From: Alphaproteobacteria bacterium
GTDB taxonomy: Bacteria > Pseudomonadota > Alphaproteobacteria > CAAGCB01 > CAG-977
DNA length: 64,000 bases
Reading direction: 5' to 3'
Assembly: GCA_017616015.1 (NCBI GenBank)
Contig: JAFZYY010000006.1
Span: 62,001 to 126,000, forward strand
Shown here: positions 8,046-17,203 of the stretch, one piece after another
How the letters are laid out: every line of letters begins with the position of its first letter
Numbering within the stretch: the first letter of the stretch is position 1
Made by a program: the position numbers and the translations under genes
The notes under the pieces: model-generated
Seen by the model: the letters and a program-made list of their open reading frames with translations, nothing else
Database searches by the model: none
Told to the model about the DNA's origin: nothing

Positions 8046-9091
8046 GCGACCGGTGCCCACAACACATCTTCGATTCGTTTCGCGCCCGTAATCAGCATCA
8101 CCAACCGATCAACGCCGACGGCTATTCCCGCGGCGGGCGGCATTGCGGCGACGGCGGCGATGAAATCGTCGTCGATCGGATAGCGTTCGCCGTACAATTT
8201 TTCTTTCAAATCCATATCGTGTTCGAAACGCTGTCTTTGTTCCGCCGCGTCCGTCAATTCGGAAAAAGCGTTTGCCAGTTCGACGTCGCCGACATAGACC
8301 TCAAAGCGTTCCGCGAAACGCGGATCTGACGGTTTGCGGCGGGACAAAGCCGCCATACAGACCGGATAATCATATAAAATCGTCGGCACGCCGCGCCCTA
8401 AACACGGCTCTATTTTTTCATAAGCGATTCGGAAATAAATATCGTCCCAGCGGTCGTCCGGATTCGTTTCTATCCCCAGTTTTCGCGCGACGGCGGCAAG
8501 AGGCGCGGGATCGGGTTCGAGACTCGGTTCTTCCGGCAATGTTTTCTTTAATTCAAAACCCGCGTATTTGCGGCAGGCTTCGGCGACGGAGATCCTCTCC
8601 CACGGTGCGAAAGGATCGCATTCCCGCCCGTTTTCCCTCAGCGTTTTTACGCCGCAGGCTTCCGCGCATGCTCTTACCAGTTCAACCGTATCGTCCATCA
8701 GCGCTTCGTAATCCGCATTCGCCCGATACCATTCCAGCATGATAAATTCGGGGTGATGCCGGCTTGACCGTTCCTCGTTGCGAAAAACGCGCGCCATCTG
8801 AAAAATCTTCGGCAATCCTGCGGCCAGAAGCTTTTTCATCGTAAATTCCGGCGACGTGTGCAGATACATGGTTCTGTCCGCCTGCCCGAACGGTTCGGCC
8901 AGCTCGGTTTTAAACGCTTTCAGATGCGGTTCAAGCCCCGGAGAAATTTGCAGAATCGGCGTTTCCACTTCCAAAAAATCCCGCTTTACAAAAAAAGAGC
9001 GGATCGTTTCGATGATTATGGATCTCTGCTTCAGCAAAGGCAAACGGCGGCTGTACTCGCCCGCGTGCCAAAAAGGAATCTGACCGTTCAT
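8042..9091 (-). CDS. epmA: EpmA, EF-P lysine lysyl-transferase (GenX/PoxA)
   Basis: 349 aa from the ATG at 9091, which gives the normal GenX N-terminus (PFWHAGEYSRRLPLLKQRS) and lies about 10 nt after GGGAG; the open frame reaches 9160. It resembles the catalytic core of class II lysyl-tRNA synthetase without the anticodon domain: motif 2 FRNEERSSRHHPEFIMLEWY and motif 3 GIAVGVDRLVMLITG are seen. It activates (R)-beta-lysine and attaches it to the conserved Lys of EF-P. It is divergent from efp, its substrate gene, which supports the call strongly. Confidence 0.95.
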   Translation of the reverse strand: MNGQIPFWHAGEYSRRLPLLKQRSIIIETIRSFFVKRDFLEVETPILQISPGLEPHLKAFKTELAEPFGQADRTMYLHTSPEFTMKKLLAAGLPKIFQMARVFRNEERSSRHHPEFIMLEWYRANADYEALMDDTVELVRACAEACGVKTLRENGRECDPFAPWERISVAEACRKYAGFELKKTLPEEPSLEPDPAPLAAVARKLGIETNPDDRWDDIYFRIAYEKIEPCLGRGVPTILYDYPVCMAALSRRKPSDPRFAERFEVYVGDVELANAFSELTDAAEQRQRFEHDMDLKEKLYGERYPIDDDFIAAVAAMPPAAGIAVGVDRLVMLITGAKRIEDVLWAPVA

Positions 9092-9200
9092 AAAAAAAAT
9101 ACTCCCGACTCTGCGTACAAGTCTTGCGTTCAAAACGTGAATCTGATACTTTTTCCACAAATTTTATTGTCTTTCTTTTAATATACAAGGAAAAAAACAC

Positions 9201-9764
9201 ATGAAAATGCAAGCAAACCAGATGCGTCCGGGCATGGTCATCGAATACAACGGCAAACCCTGTGTCGTGATTGACTACGAATTGGTCATTCCGGGCAAAG
9301 GAAACGCAACCATTCAGGTTAAAATGCGCGATGTCGCAACGGGCGTCAAAACGGAACAGCGTTGGCGCACGGCTGATTTCGTCGAAAAACTGATGAGCGA
9401 AGACCGTGACTGCCAGTATTTGTTCTCGGACGGCACGGATTTAACGTTCATGATGACGGACACTTACGATCAGTTCACTGTTCCTAAAGAACTGTTAGGC
9501 GATCGCGCCGCTTACCTGCAGGACAACATGGAAGTTGTCGTTCAGTTCATTGAAGACAAACCCGTCGGCGTCGAACTGCCGCCGAAAGTCATTCAGACGG
9601 TTGTCGAAACGGAGCCCGTGATTAAAGGTCAGACGGTTTCCTCCTCTTACAAACCGGCTGTTCTGGATAACGGTCTGCGCATCGGCGTGCCGCCGTTTGT
9701 GGCGACCGGTGATAAAATCGTGGTGTCAACGGTTGACAACACCTACGTGGAACGCGCGAAATAA
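9201..9764 (+). CDS. efp: Elongation factor P
   Basis: 187 aa, three KOW/OB domains. The modifiable loop VIPGKGNA places the target lysine at residue 33, equivalent to the E. coli Lys34 that EpmA lysylates. EF-P rescues ribosomes stalled at polyproline. Several proteins in this window are proline-rich (the 10755 and 59410 genes), so demand for it is plausible. An AAGG ribosome site lies before the ATG, and suhB follows after 23 nt. Confidence 0.97.
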   Translation: MKMQANQMRPGMVIEYNGKPCVVIDYELVIPGKGNATIQVKMRDVATGVKTEQRWRTADFVEKLMSEDRDCQYLFSDGTDLTFMMTDTYDQFTVPKELLGDRAAYLQDNMEVVVQFIEDKPVGVELPPKVIQTVVETEPVIKGQTVSSSYKPAVLDNGLRIGVPPFVATGDKIVVSTVDNTYVERAK

Positions 9765-9787
9765 TTATTGAAGAAAAGGACGTTTAA

Positions 9788-10768
9788 ATGGCGATCCATA
9801 CGACTTATCCTTCTGTCAGAAAGACTACCGTACGCAAAGCGATGGCGGAAATAAAAGAACAGCAGGCGGCGGCAGCGTCCAAAAGACGCAAAGCCGACAC
9901 TGTGGAAGAATTCCGTAATTCCCGTCAGGATCGCTTTCTTTCGTCTTTATCGCCAAACTTAAACGTCATGATTCAGGCTGTGCAAAAAGCGGGGCGCGGA
10001 TTAATTCGTGATTTCGGCGAACTGGAAAAGCTTCAGATTTCGCAAAAAGGCGCGGCGGATTTTGCGTCTTCGGCGGATATGAACTCTGAAAAGACTCTTC
10101 GGGAATATTTGCTGAAAGCCCGTCCGCGCTACGGTTTTTTGCAGGAAGAAAGCGGCGCCGTAGCAGGCGAGGATACTTCGCACCGTTGGATTATCGATCC
10201 GTTGGACGGCACGACAAACTTTCTGCATGCGATTCCGCATTTTTCCATTTCTTTGGCTTTGCAGGAAGATAAAGAAATCGTTGCGGGCGTCATTTATAAT
10301 CCGGTTTCAGGCGATCTGTTTTACGCGGAAAAAGGCGGCGGGGCATGGGCGATGACAGCTTCAGGCTCCTGCCGTTTGCATGTGTCCGACCGTAAAAAAA
10401 TGCAGGAAGCTTTGGTTGTAACGGGTATTCCTCATTTAGGACACGGCACGCCCGACAAATTTATTGAACAGCTGATGCCCATGATGCAAAAAACGGCAGG
10501 CATTCGCCGCATGGGATCGGCATCGCTGGATTTGGCTTATGTCGCGGCGGGACGCTTCGAATGCTATTGGGAAGAAGGGATTAAGCCCTGGGACGTCGCG
10601 GCGGGCATGCTGATCGTCAAAGAGGCCGGCGGGCGTCTTTGCACGCTGGACGGCAACGAAGATCCCTTTACCATACTTAACGACGGCAGTATTGTCGCCA
10701 CAAACGACTATTTGTTTAATGCAATCAAAAAACAAATGACGGTTCCGGAAAAGAATGAAAAAGAATGA
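9788..10768 (+). CDS. suhB: Inositol monophosphatase family protein (SuhB-like)
   Basis: 326 aa, about 60 residues longer than typical because of a charged N-terminal extension (residues 1-58). The FIG-superfamily metal sites follow: FLQEESGAV (Glu), IDPLDGTTNF (two Asp) and KPWDVAAGMLIVKEAGG (Asp). The enzyme dephosphorylates inositol-1-phosphate or related sugar phosphates; SuhB also acts in rRNA antitermination in enterobacteria. The efp-suhB order is common in alphaproteobacteria. The extension is odd and could be a wrongly early start, but the ATG at 9788 has an AAAGGA site. Confidence 0.93.
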   Translation: MAIHTTYPSVRKTTVRKAMAEIKEQQAAAASKRRKADTVEEFRNSRQDRFLSSLSPNLNVMIQAVQKAGRGLIRDFGELEKLQISQKGAADFASSADMNSEKTLREYLLKARPRYGFLQEESGAVAGEDTSHRWIIDPLDGTTNFLHAIPHFSISLALQEDKEIVAGVIYNPVSGDLFYAEKGGGAWAMTASGSCRLHVSDRKKMQEALVVTGIPHLGHGTPDKFIEQLMPMMQKTAGIRRMGSASLDLAYVAAGRFECYWEEGIKPWDVAAGMLIVKEAGGRLCTLDGNEDPFTILNDGSIVATNDYLFNAIKKQMTVPEKNEKE

Positions 10769-11810
10769 CCCGTTGACTTTTTTTACAAAAGTAATTTTAG
10801 CCAGCGTTATTTTTATCACGGCGGCAAAAGGGGCTTGCGCTCAAATCACTTTGGATTGGGACGTTCTGACAGATACTTCTCCGTCTGAAGAAAATGCTTC
10901 TTCGCTACGTTCCGATACTGAAAAAAAATCGACTATTTTATTAAAAGCGCCATCTTCGGAAGTTTCCAAAAAAAACAAAAAGACGTCAAAAAAAACGAAG
11001 CCGGCTCCCAAAAAAACAACCAAAAAAGAACCGCCGAAGCCTTCTGAAAAATATCATGTTCAGGAAACGCTTCAAAAAGACGAACATGATAAATTGAAGC
11101 CGCACGCCGCTCCCGTGCCGCAGGTTAAAGTTCTGGAAACGAACGATACCGCGGAACCGGCGGAAAAAGAGATTTTACCTGAAAAAACTCCCGAGGAAAT
11201 CGCTGAACCCAGGATTTCCAAACACTTTTTAGAACAACAGCCGCCCGCCGAACCGCCCACGCCGCAACAAATGCAAGAGGAGATACTTCCGAAAAAAGAA
11301 CCCGAACAAACGGAAATCGCCGAAGTTAAACCGGAAATAAAAGAGATCGCGCCGGAAGAAAAATCGCTTCTTTTAAACTTTTCCGTTTTTCCCGTTTCGG
11401 AAAAGCTTTCCGCCGCGGAACGTTCCGTTGTTTTATCCAAGGAAATTCCGCCGGAATCGGCTACAGTAAAAGCGCTGACCGATAAAAAAACATTGCAGTA
11501 TATTCTGATCTTCGAAAAGAAATCCGTCGAACTGACGGAAGAAATGCAAAATACTTTGGACGGTATTGCGTCTTCAATGAAAAAAGAAAAAGGACGGCGC
11601 CTGATTTTGTATTCCTATTGTTCGCCGGATCCCGCCGAACCGGGGAAAGAACGCCAATGCGCTTTGCGACGCGCGCTGAAGATCCGATCTTACCTGACTA
11701 TGTGCGGAATTCAAAGCCTGCGGGTCGAACTGCGGTCTCAGGGACAAAAAGGAGCCGGCGATAAAATCCCCGACAGAACGGACATCGTCATTCAGGACAA
11801 ATCACTTTAA
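10755..11810 (+). CDS. Exported OmpA-like protein with disordered linker
   Basis: 351 aa. A signal peptide (about residues 10-29, ending GACA before QITL) leads into ~200 residues of Lys/Glu/Pro-rich low-complexity sequence and then a C-terminal OmpA-like fold (YILIFEKKSVELTEEMQNTL onward, with ALRRALKIRSYL and IVIQ at the end). OmpA-like domains usually bind peptidoglycan in the periplasm. It overlaps suhB by 14 nt and precedes MotA-like and MotB-like genes, so it is probably the periplasmic third part of that complex. Confidence 0.82.
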   Translation: MKKNDPLTFFTKVILASVIFITAAKGACAQITLDWDVLTDTSPSEENASSLRSDTEKKSTILLKAPSSEVSKKNKKTSKKTKPAPKKTTKKEPPKPSEKYHVQETLQKDEHDKLKPHAAPVPQVKVLETNDTAEPAEKEILPEKTPEEIAEPRISKHFLEQQPPAEPPTPQQMQEEILPKKEPEQTEIAEVKPEIKEIAPEEKSLLLNFSVFPVSEKLSAAERSVVLSKEIPPESATVKALTDKKTLQYILIFEKKSVELTEEMQNTLDGIASSMKKEKGRRLILYSYCSPDPAEPGKERQCALRRALKIRSYLTMCGIQSLRVELRSQGQKGAGDKIPDRTDIVIQDKSL

Positions 11811-11821
11811 GGATTGATACC

Positions 11822-12814
11822 ATGGAACTGCCCAGCCGTTATATCACGCGAATGTTTCTTTTTCTGGTTTTGGTCACGGCGGCCTGCGCGGTTCTTTTCC
11901 CGGCGTTAAAAAACGCTTTGATGACCAATCCGCCTTTAAATTCTTTGATTATTCTCGTCTTTTTATTCGGCGTTTTTTTAAATTTTCACTCCGTTTTTGC
12001 TTTATACCCCGAAATTAAATGGGTGAAAGCGCCGGTTCTTTCTTTATCCGAACCGGATCTGCAAAAATTACGGCTACTTTCGCCGTTGGCTTTGGTATTA
12101 AAAAACAATCAGGCCAAAGGAAACGCCGTTTTATCTCCGACAATAGCCAGAACTATTCTGGATTCCGTCGGCATGAGGCTGGAAGAAAGCCGCGATATAT
12201 CCAAATATATTATCGGTTTGTCGACCTTTTTGGGACTGCTGGGAACTTTTTGGGGGCTGATGTCCACAGTCGGCGCCGTCGCCGATGTTATCCGATCTTT
12301 GAATATTTCGGGCGAAGAAGCGACTCAGGCGTTTAATACGATTAAAAACAGCCTGGAATTGCCGCTTTCCGGTATGGGAACGGCCTTTTCCTCGTCTTTA
12401 CTGGGATTGTCCGGCGCATTGGTGGTCGGCTTTTTGGATTTGCAGGCCAGTCGCGCCCAGAACAACTTTTACAACAGCCTTGACGAATATCTTGCTTCTC
12501 TGACGCGCTATTCCTCTTCGGTCGGAAGCCAGTCCGACGAATCGGTGACGTCAAACGGCGCTTATGCCAACGCTTTGCTGGAACAGGTCGTGGAAAGTCT
12601 GGCAGATATTCGCAATCAGCTGAAAAAAGCGGAAGCACAGGGGCAGGAAAGAACGCAGACCGATATGGATATGCTTCGTTTCATCAGCCGAATCGACCAT
12701 AACGTGACGCAAATCGACAAACGTTCCGAAGCGCGTCAGGAAACTTTATTGACGGAAGTGCGCGATTCTTTCAGATTGTTGGTTCGCACCATTTCCGGAA
12801 AAGACAAGCAGTAA
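11822..12814 (+). CDS. MotA/TolQ/ExbB-like proton channel subunit
   Basis: 330 aa. Two N-terminal membrane helices (about residues 9-28 and 37-60) and two further ones around GLSTFLGLLGTFWGLMSTVG (about 135-155) and LSGMGTAFSSSLLGLSGALVV (about 180-205), with the channel-lining Thr/Gly pattern of the MotA/TolQ/ExbB family. The C-terminal third is charged and probably coiled. It pairs with the MotB-like gene 6 nt downstream. No flagellar genes are near, so this is a non-flagellar stator-like unit. Confidence 0.9.
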   Translation: MELPSRYITRMFLFLVLVTAACAVLFPALKNALMTNPPLNSLIILVFLFGVFLNFHSVFALYPEIKWVKAPVLSLSEPDLQKLRLLSPLALVLKNNQAKGNAVLSPTIARTILDSVGMRLEESRDISKYIIGLSTFLGLLGTFWGLMSTVGAVADVIRSLNISGEEATQAFNTIKNSLELPLSGMGTAFSSSLLGLSGALVVGFLDLQASRAQNNFYNSLDEYLASLTRYSSSVGSQSDESVTSNGAYANALLEQVVESLADIRNQLKKAEAQGQERTQTDMDMLRFISRIDHNVTQIDKRSEARQETLLTEVRDSFRLLVRTISGKDKQ

Positions 12815-12820
12815 AAAATC

Positions 12821-13840
12821 ATGCGCCGGTTTCGCAACACAACCGAATACAATTTTTGGCCCAGCTTTGTCGACGCTTTGTCAACTTTGCTGATAGTTGT
12901 GCTGTTCTTTTTGCTATTGTTTGTTTTGGCGCACTTTTTCATGGGTAAAAACCTTGACACGAAAAACTCCGAAATCAACCGGTTAAACATGCACTTGCAC
13001 CAACTGACGGACGAATTGGCGATTGAACGGCAAAGCTCTCGGAAAATAGCCGAAGAATTGACGGAAACGTCCGGTAAATACTCGCAGGCGCTGGCTCAAA
13101 TAGCCTTATTGGATCAGGACATCAAAGCTTTAAGCCTGCGCAAGCAGGAATTGGAACAGGAAACGGCCGAAAAAAGTCGGGAAGTCAAAAACGAACGCAA
13201 AATTTCCGAGGAAGCCAAAGCGCATATCGCGGTTTTAACGGCTCAAACGGAAAAACTGTCAAAAGAACTGGCTCAGTTAAGCGCTCAGCTGGACAAAGCC
13301 GAAGCGAAAGATAAAGAAAAAGAAGCGCAAATCGCCGATTTAGGCAAAAGACTGAACAGAGCTCTGGCCGCGAAAGCGTCGGAACTGTCGTCTTATCGCT
13401 CCGAATTTTTCGGCACTTTGCGCGAAGTTTTAAAAAACAGAGACGACATACGCATCGTGGGCGATCGCTTTGTTTTTCAATCCGAGCTGTTCTTCAAAAG
13501 CGGCTCCGCTTTTCTGGAAGACAGCGGTAAAAAACAGTTGAACGTTCTGGCAAAGACCATAAAAGAATTACAGAAAAAGATTCCTTCCAAAATAGCATGG
13601 GTGCTGCGCGTAGACGGACACACGGACAATATTCCGATCCGCAACGAACTTTATTCGTCAAACTGGCAGCTTTCCGCGGATCGCGCGATCGCCGTCGTGC
13701 AATATTTAATCGAACAAGGCGTTCCGGAACGCTATCTGGTCGCGGCCGGCTTCGGCGAACATCAGCCGATCGATAAAGGAAACACGGAAGCGGCGCGACG
13801 GAAAAACCGCCGGATAGAGTTCAAACTGACGGAACGATAA
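12821..13840 (+). CDS. MotB-like inner-membrane/peptidoglycan-binding protein
   Basis: 339 aa. One membrane helix (about residues 13-42) begins FVDALSTLLIVVLFFLL, with an Asp placed like the proton-carrying Asp of MotB. A ~140-residue coiled coil follows, then a C-terminal OmpA domain with the peptidoglycan-binding pattern RVDGHTDNIP and NWQLSADRAIAV. It should form a proton-driven complex with the MotA-like protein. The long coiled coil is unlike the short plug of flagellar MotB and would span much of the periplasm. Confidence 0.92.
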   Translation: MRRFRNTTEYNFWPSFVDALSTLLIVVLFFLLLFVLAHFFMGKNLDTKNSEINRLNMHLHQLTDELAIERQSSRKIAEELTETSGKYSQALAQIALLDQDIKALSLRKQELEQETAEKSREVKNERKISEEAKAHIAVLTAQTEKLSKELAQLSAQLDKAEAKDKEKEAQIADLGKRLNRALAAKASELSSYRSEFFGTLREVLKNRDDIRIVGDRFVFQSELFFKSGSAFLEDSGKKQLNVLAKTIKELQKKIPSKIAWVLRVDGHTDNIPIRNELYSSNWQLSADRAIAVVQYLIEQGVPERYLVAAGFGEHQPIDKGNTEAARRKNRRIEFKLTER

Positions 13841-13868
13841 CTTTTTCGCATTTACACGGTAAATAAGC

Positions 13869-13897
13869 TTGAAAAGCTGAAACTTTTAGAGTATAGA
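13869..13897 (+). promoter_or_regulatory. Sigma-70 promoter of rpmE
   Basis: TTGAAA (13869-13874), 17-nt spacer, TATAGA (13892-13897). It lies about 33 nt upstream of the rpmE start in the only non-coding gap before that gene. Confidence 0.6.
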
Positions 13898-13929
13898 AAG
13901 AAAACTCAATCTTATCTGGAGCTGAAGTT

Positions 13930-14154
13930 ATGAAAAAAGATATTCATCCGAATTACCATGAAATCACCGTGGTGATGACTGACGGGACAGAATTCAAAAC
14001 CCGTTCGACAATGGGAAAAGAAGGCGATACGGTTCGTTTGGATATTGATCCGTTGGCTCACCCTGCTTGGACAGGCATTTACCGTTTGGTTGACAGCGGT
14101 GGTCAGTTGGCAAAATACAACAAACGTTTTGCTGCTTTTACCGGCAAAAAATAA
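13930..14154 (+). CDS. rpmE: Ribosomal protein bL31
   Basis: 74 aa, starting [19 protein letters not shown], the usual bL31 N-terminus. The zinc-binding cysteines of the C+ form are absent, so this is a zinc-free type. It has its own promoter and a strong terminator and is thus a separate transcript. It bridges the small-subunit head and large subunit. Confidence 0.96.
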   Translation: MKKDIHPNYHEITVVMTDGTEFKTRSTMGKEGDTVRLDIDPLAHPAWTGIYRLVDSGGQLAKYNKRFAAFTGKK

Positions 14155-14174
14155 TTCTACACAGAACAGAATTG

Positions 14175-14206
14175 AAAAACGGCTTTTTTTTAAGCCGTTT
14201 TTTTTA
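14175..14206 (+). terminator. Rho-independent terminator after rpmE
   Basis: Stem aaaaacggctt / aagccgttttt around a T-only loop, followed by a T tract. Confidence 0.85.
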
Positions 14207-14304
14207 TCTCTTATACTTTTTCCGACCGCCTTATTTTTTTCATTGCTTATTGATCCAATCTTCTTCTAAAATATTAAAGTGGAATGATGTGTTAGAAAAC
14301 AATT

Positions 14305-16254
14305 ATGACTGGCATCGTACATTACGAAGTTTATGTTTTTCAACGGAATAGCTGGGATTTATTGGCTCGGTATCCCGCGGAGCAACGCGCCGAAGCGGTA
14401 CAGCATGCCAAAGATGTTGAAAGAAAAGAACGCACGCCGACAAAAGTATTGCGCGAAACCTACGATTTAAACACGCAGGTGTTTCAGGAATCCCTGATTT
14501 ATCTAAGCGACATTCCAAAACCCGAAAAAGAGCACCACCATCATCATTTTTATTCGGGCGCAAGCATTCCGACTTTCCACCCCGTCCAGAAACAGGAAAA
14601 GTCAGACGGAAAATTTGCAAAAGCCTTATCGGCTCTGATATTTTCAATTGTCTTTTCCATTGTTTTATCAACACTTTTAACCGCGGGGCTGGTACATTTT
14701 ATCGTTACGCATCGGCTGGCGACGCCGGAACATTCCAAACTTTTTGCTCTGATTTCGTTCATCGTTCTCTTTTTGCTGTTGGTTATTCCGAGCTGTTACC
14801 GAAGCGTCGATTGGACAGCTCTGATGCAGGACAGAGATGTCAATAATAAAAACAAACGCTCCGTATTGCCCGTGAAACCGCATTCTGCACCGACAGCAAG
14901 AGGCCAGTTGAATCTTTCGTCGAAAGATCTTTACGGAAGCGCGCAGAGAAATGAAGACGAACCGCCTTCCCTGCTTTCCAGAATAGTGCAAACTGTTATC
15001 GACTCCTTTGATTTGCTGACCGGACGGAAGCCCTTTTCCGAACGTTTGCGGGAAGATAAAGAGCGCCTTCAGAAAGAAATAGAGCTCAGTCTGAAGAAAA
15101 ACGATGAGAACGACGCGGAAGAAACACCTGAAGAAACCTCCGAAGAATTAACCGAAGAGCAGGAACAACCGGAGCCTGACAACGAAGTTGCCGATGAAGA
15201 AAAAAGCGAAGAAGAAAAAGAAGAAAAACAGAGCAATGTCACTCTTCCGCCCGAATTGGAAGAATATTATCTGAAAATGTCAGCGTTTCTTTCCATTCTT
15301 TTGCGCATTTTAAGAGACAAGAATATATTGCTTAATACTTATACGCGCTTTGGACTTGAACTGTTTTTAGCGGGCGCCTGCGAACAGATGTGCCGGAAAA
15401 ACAATTTATCAAAGCCGCAACACCAGATGCTTCTGTCCAGCTTATTGATATTGTTGGGGCGTTCGCCGGCTTCGGCTGAAACCTTTTTCTATAAACTGGA
15501 AGAATACGCGCTGGAAGCCAAATATCTGCCCATGATTGAAAGCGGCGCGGAAAGCATGCGCATCTATTTAGTCAACGCTTCTTCGCCGGAAGTGCTCAGT
15601 TTGTTTTCATCTTCCATAAACAACTGGCTGACTCCGAATCAAAAAGAAAACCATTCCTCCGGAATCTGTACGATTATGTTTACCGATATGGTTTCTTCAA
15701 CCCATTTGACGCAAGTGTTGGGTGACCGATTGGCTCAGCAGTTGATCCGTGAGCATAACAACATTGTCAGAAACGCTTTAAAGGTTTGCGGAGGAACGGA
15801 AGTCAAACATACCGGAGACGGAATTATGGCTTCTTTTCTATGGACTTCCAATGCGATTGACGCCGCCATCATCATTCAGCGGACTGTCGCCGAATATAAC
15901 CAGCAGTCGCCTACCGTTCCTTTGAAAATCAGAATCGGGCTGAATACCGGAGAGCCCATCGTCGAAGATAACGATTTCTTCGGTCAGACCGTTCAGCTTG
16001 CCGCGCGTATCTGCGGACAGGCCGGAGCCGATCAAATTCTTGTTTCGTCCGTCGTCAAAGAGCTTTCCGCGGGAAAGAATTATACTTTCAATGCGTTAGG
16101 CGATTTTTCGCTGAAAGGCATTGACGAACCTCAGTCCGTTTATGAAGTCGTATGGCAAAAAAACGATCAGCCGCCGCAGGAAAACGAACCGCCGACTCCA
16201 AAAGAAAACAGTACGGAAGAAGCCGAACTTTCGGCGGTTTTGCCAGAATTTTAA
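14305..16254 (+). CDS. Membrane-anchored class III adenylate/guanylate cyclase
   Basis: 649 aa. The cytoplasmic N-terminus (1-100) contains a five-His run near residue 78. Two membrane helices follow (about 105-134 and 145-165), then a long acidic linker (about 270-310) and a helical region. The C-terminal catalytic domain (about 450-620) has both metal aspartates (FTDM, Asp461; TGDG, Asp505), the base-binding Lys501 before HTGDG, and QLAARIC with the transition-state Arg. Lys501 suggests ATP as substrate. It would make cAMP at the inner membrane. No partner phosphodiesterase or cAMP receptor is in the window. It appears to be a single-gene transcript. Confidence 0.9.
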   Translation: MTGIVHYEVYVFQRNSWDLLARYPAEQRAEAVQHAKDVERKERTPTKVLRETYDLNTQVFQESLIYLSDIPKPEKEHHHHHFYSGASIPTFHPVQKQEKSDGKFAKALSALIFSIVFSIVLSTLLTAGLVHFIVTHRLATPEHSKLFALISFIVLFLLLVIPSCYRSVDWTALMQDRDVNNKNKRSVLPVKPHSAPTARGQLNLSSKDLYGSAQRNEDEPPSLLSRIVQTVIDSFDLLTGRKPFSERLREDKERLQKEIELSLKKNDENDAEETPEETSEELTEEQEQPEPDNEVADEEKSEEEKEEKQSNVTLPPELEEYYLKMSAFLSILLRILRDKNILLNTYTRFGLELFLAGACEQMCRKNNLSKPQHQMLLSSLLILLGRSPASAETFFYKLEEYALEAKYLPMIESGAESMRIYLVNASSPEVLSLFSSSINNWLTPNQKENHSSGICTIMFTDMVSSTHLTQVLGDRLAQQLIREHNNIVRNALKVCGGTEVKHTGDGIMASFLWTSNAIDAAIIIQRTVAEYNQQSPTVPLKIRIGLNTGEPIVEDNDFFGQTVQLAARICGQAGADQILVSSVVKELSAGKNYTFNALGDFSLKGIDEPQSVYEVVWQKNDQPPQENEPPTPKENSTEEAELSAVLPEF

Positions 16255-16338
16255 TCACTTCTTTTCTTTTTGAAAAAAATATGCTACGATTGATAAATCG
16301 GTAGGAAGAATTCCTACGCTTAGCAGAAGAGGTTTAGT

Positions 16339-17136
16339 ATGACCACAACCGTTTTGAATGCCGCTACGACGCAAACCAACGTCAAATCCTGGGAAAAAAC
16401 GACCACGGATATCTATACGGAATCGATCCGGAACGCGCGCGATATGGGACAGGCGCGCTTGAATTATTCCCGTCTGAGCATGGTGACGACTTTATCCGAG
16501 AACGAAAAGGAAGACTGGTTTTCGTTTACAACGACTTCACGCGGAAAGTTGCGCTTGACGGCTCTCAATATTTCGGCCGCGCAAAAAGAAAACAATACGG
16601 ATCTGAAAGGCACGACCCTTGACGAAGAATTGGAAGAGGCCGTCAGCAATTACGAAAAAGCCATCGAACAATTCAAAGGGCAGAATTTAAAAATCGAGGT
16701 TTACCAGTACGTCAACAACCGTGAAAAACTGATCGCCACCAATGAGGAAGGCAAAGGGAAACAAACCGAAGCATTCGACCAGATGATGCGCGGTCAATAC
16801 AACGTCGAGAAAAAAGGAACTTTCTACGTTCACGTGACGACAAAAGACGGCAAACCCGTTCCCGAAGACACGCTCTACGCGCTTCAGGTGCAGTTGGGCG
16901 ACAAATACAGCCATGACTACCTTACGCAGGAAAAGTCGATCGACCACAAGAACGTAACCGAAAAAGATATTGCGTACGCCAAAGCACAGGAATCCCTCGG
17001 CTCCGCGATGGTCAGCAGCAAAGTATTGGCCGGTCAGCTGGCCAGCGCTTTATTGTCCGCCGGCTATACGAACATGGCGACCATACAAAATTCTCAGAAA
17101 TCAACCGGCATCAGCGTTGTAGACATTCTTGCCTGA
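16339..17136 (+). CDS. Unknown protein with a PPC-like beta domain
   Basis: 265 aa, no obvious signal peptide. Residues about 52-190 resemble a bacterial pre-peptidase C-terminal (PPC) domain: NEKEDWFSFTTTSRGKLRLT, LKIEVYQYVN, then GTFYVHVTT and LYALQVQLGD. PPC domains are normally extracellular binding modules, so secretion by a non-Sec route is possible. The C-terminus ends GISVVDILA, resembling the end of the YjfB-like protein at 21149 (GAVLDILV). A TTGAAA box lies upstream at 16270 and an AGAGG ribosome site before the ATG. Confidence 0.75.
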   Translation: MTTTVLNAATTQTNVKSWEKTTTDIYTESIRNARDMGQARLNYSRLSMVTTLSENEKEDWFSFTTTSRGKLRLTALNISAAQKENNTDLKGTTLDEELEEAVSNYEKAIEQFKGQNLKIEVYQYVNNREKLIATNEEGKGKQTEAFDQMMRGQYNVEKKGTFYVHVTTKDGKPVPEDTLYALQVQLGDKYSHDYLTQEKSIDHKNVTEKDIAYAKAQESLGSAMVSSKVLAGQLASALLSAGYTNMATIQNSQKSTGISVVDILA

Positions 17137-17153
17137 TTTCCGTTTCAAACAAT

Positions 17154-17183
17154 AAAAAAGCCTCCGCGTTAGGGAGGCTTTTT
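17154..17183 (+). terminator. Bidirectional terminator
   Basis: Stem aaaaagcctcc / ggaggcttttt with T runs on both sides, between the PPC-like gene (+) and the convergent PPIase gene (-). It can serve both. Confidence 0.85.
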
Positions 17184-17203
17184 GTTTTTCGGGTAACGTA
17201 GCT

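Noticed and set aside
11822-13840. Zorya-type defence system (ZorA/ZorB-like pair)
   Set aside because: The pair looks MotA/MotB-like but has no ZorC/ZorD/ZorE helicase or nuclease beside it, and the neighbours are housekeeping genes (suhB, rpmE).
14045-14269. 74-aa frame overlapping rpmE and its terminator
   Set aside because: It runs through the terminator hairpin of rpmE in another frame and has no ribosome site.
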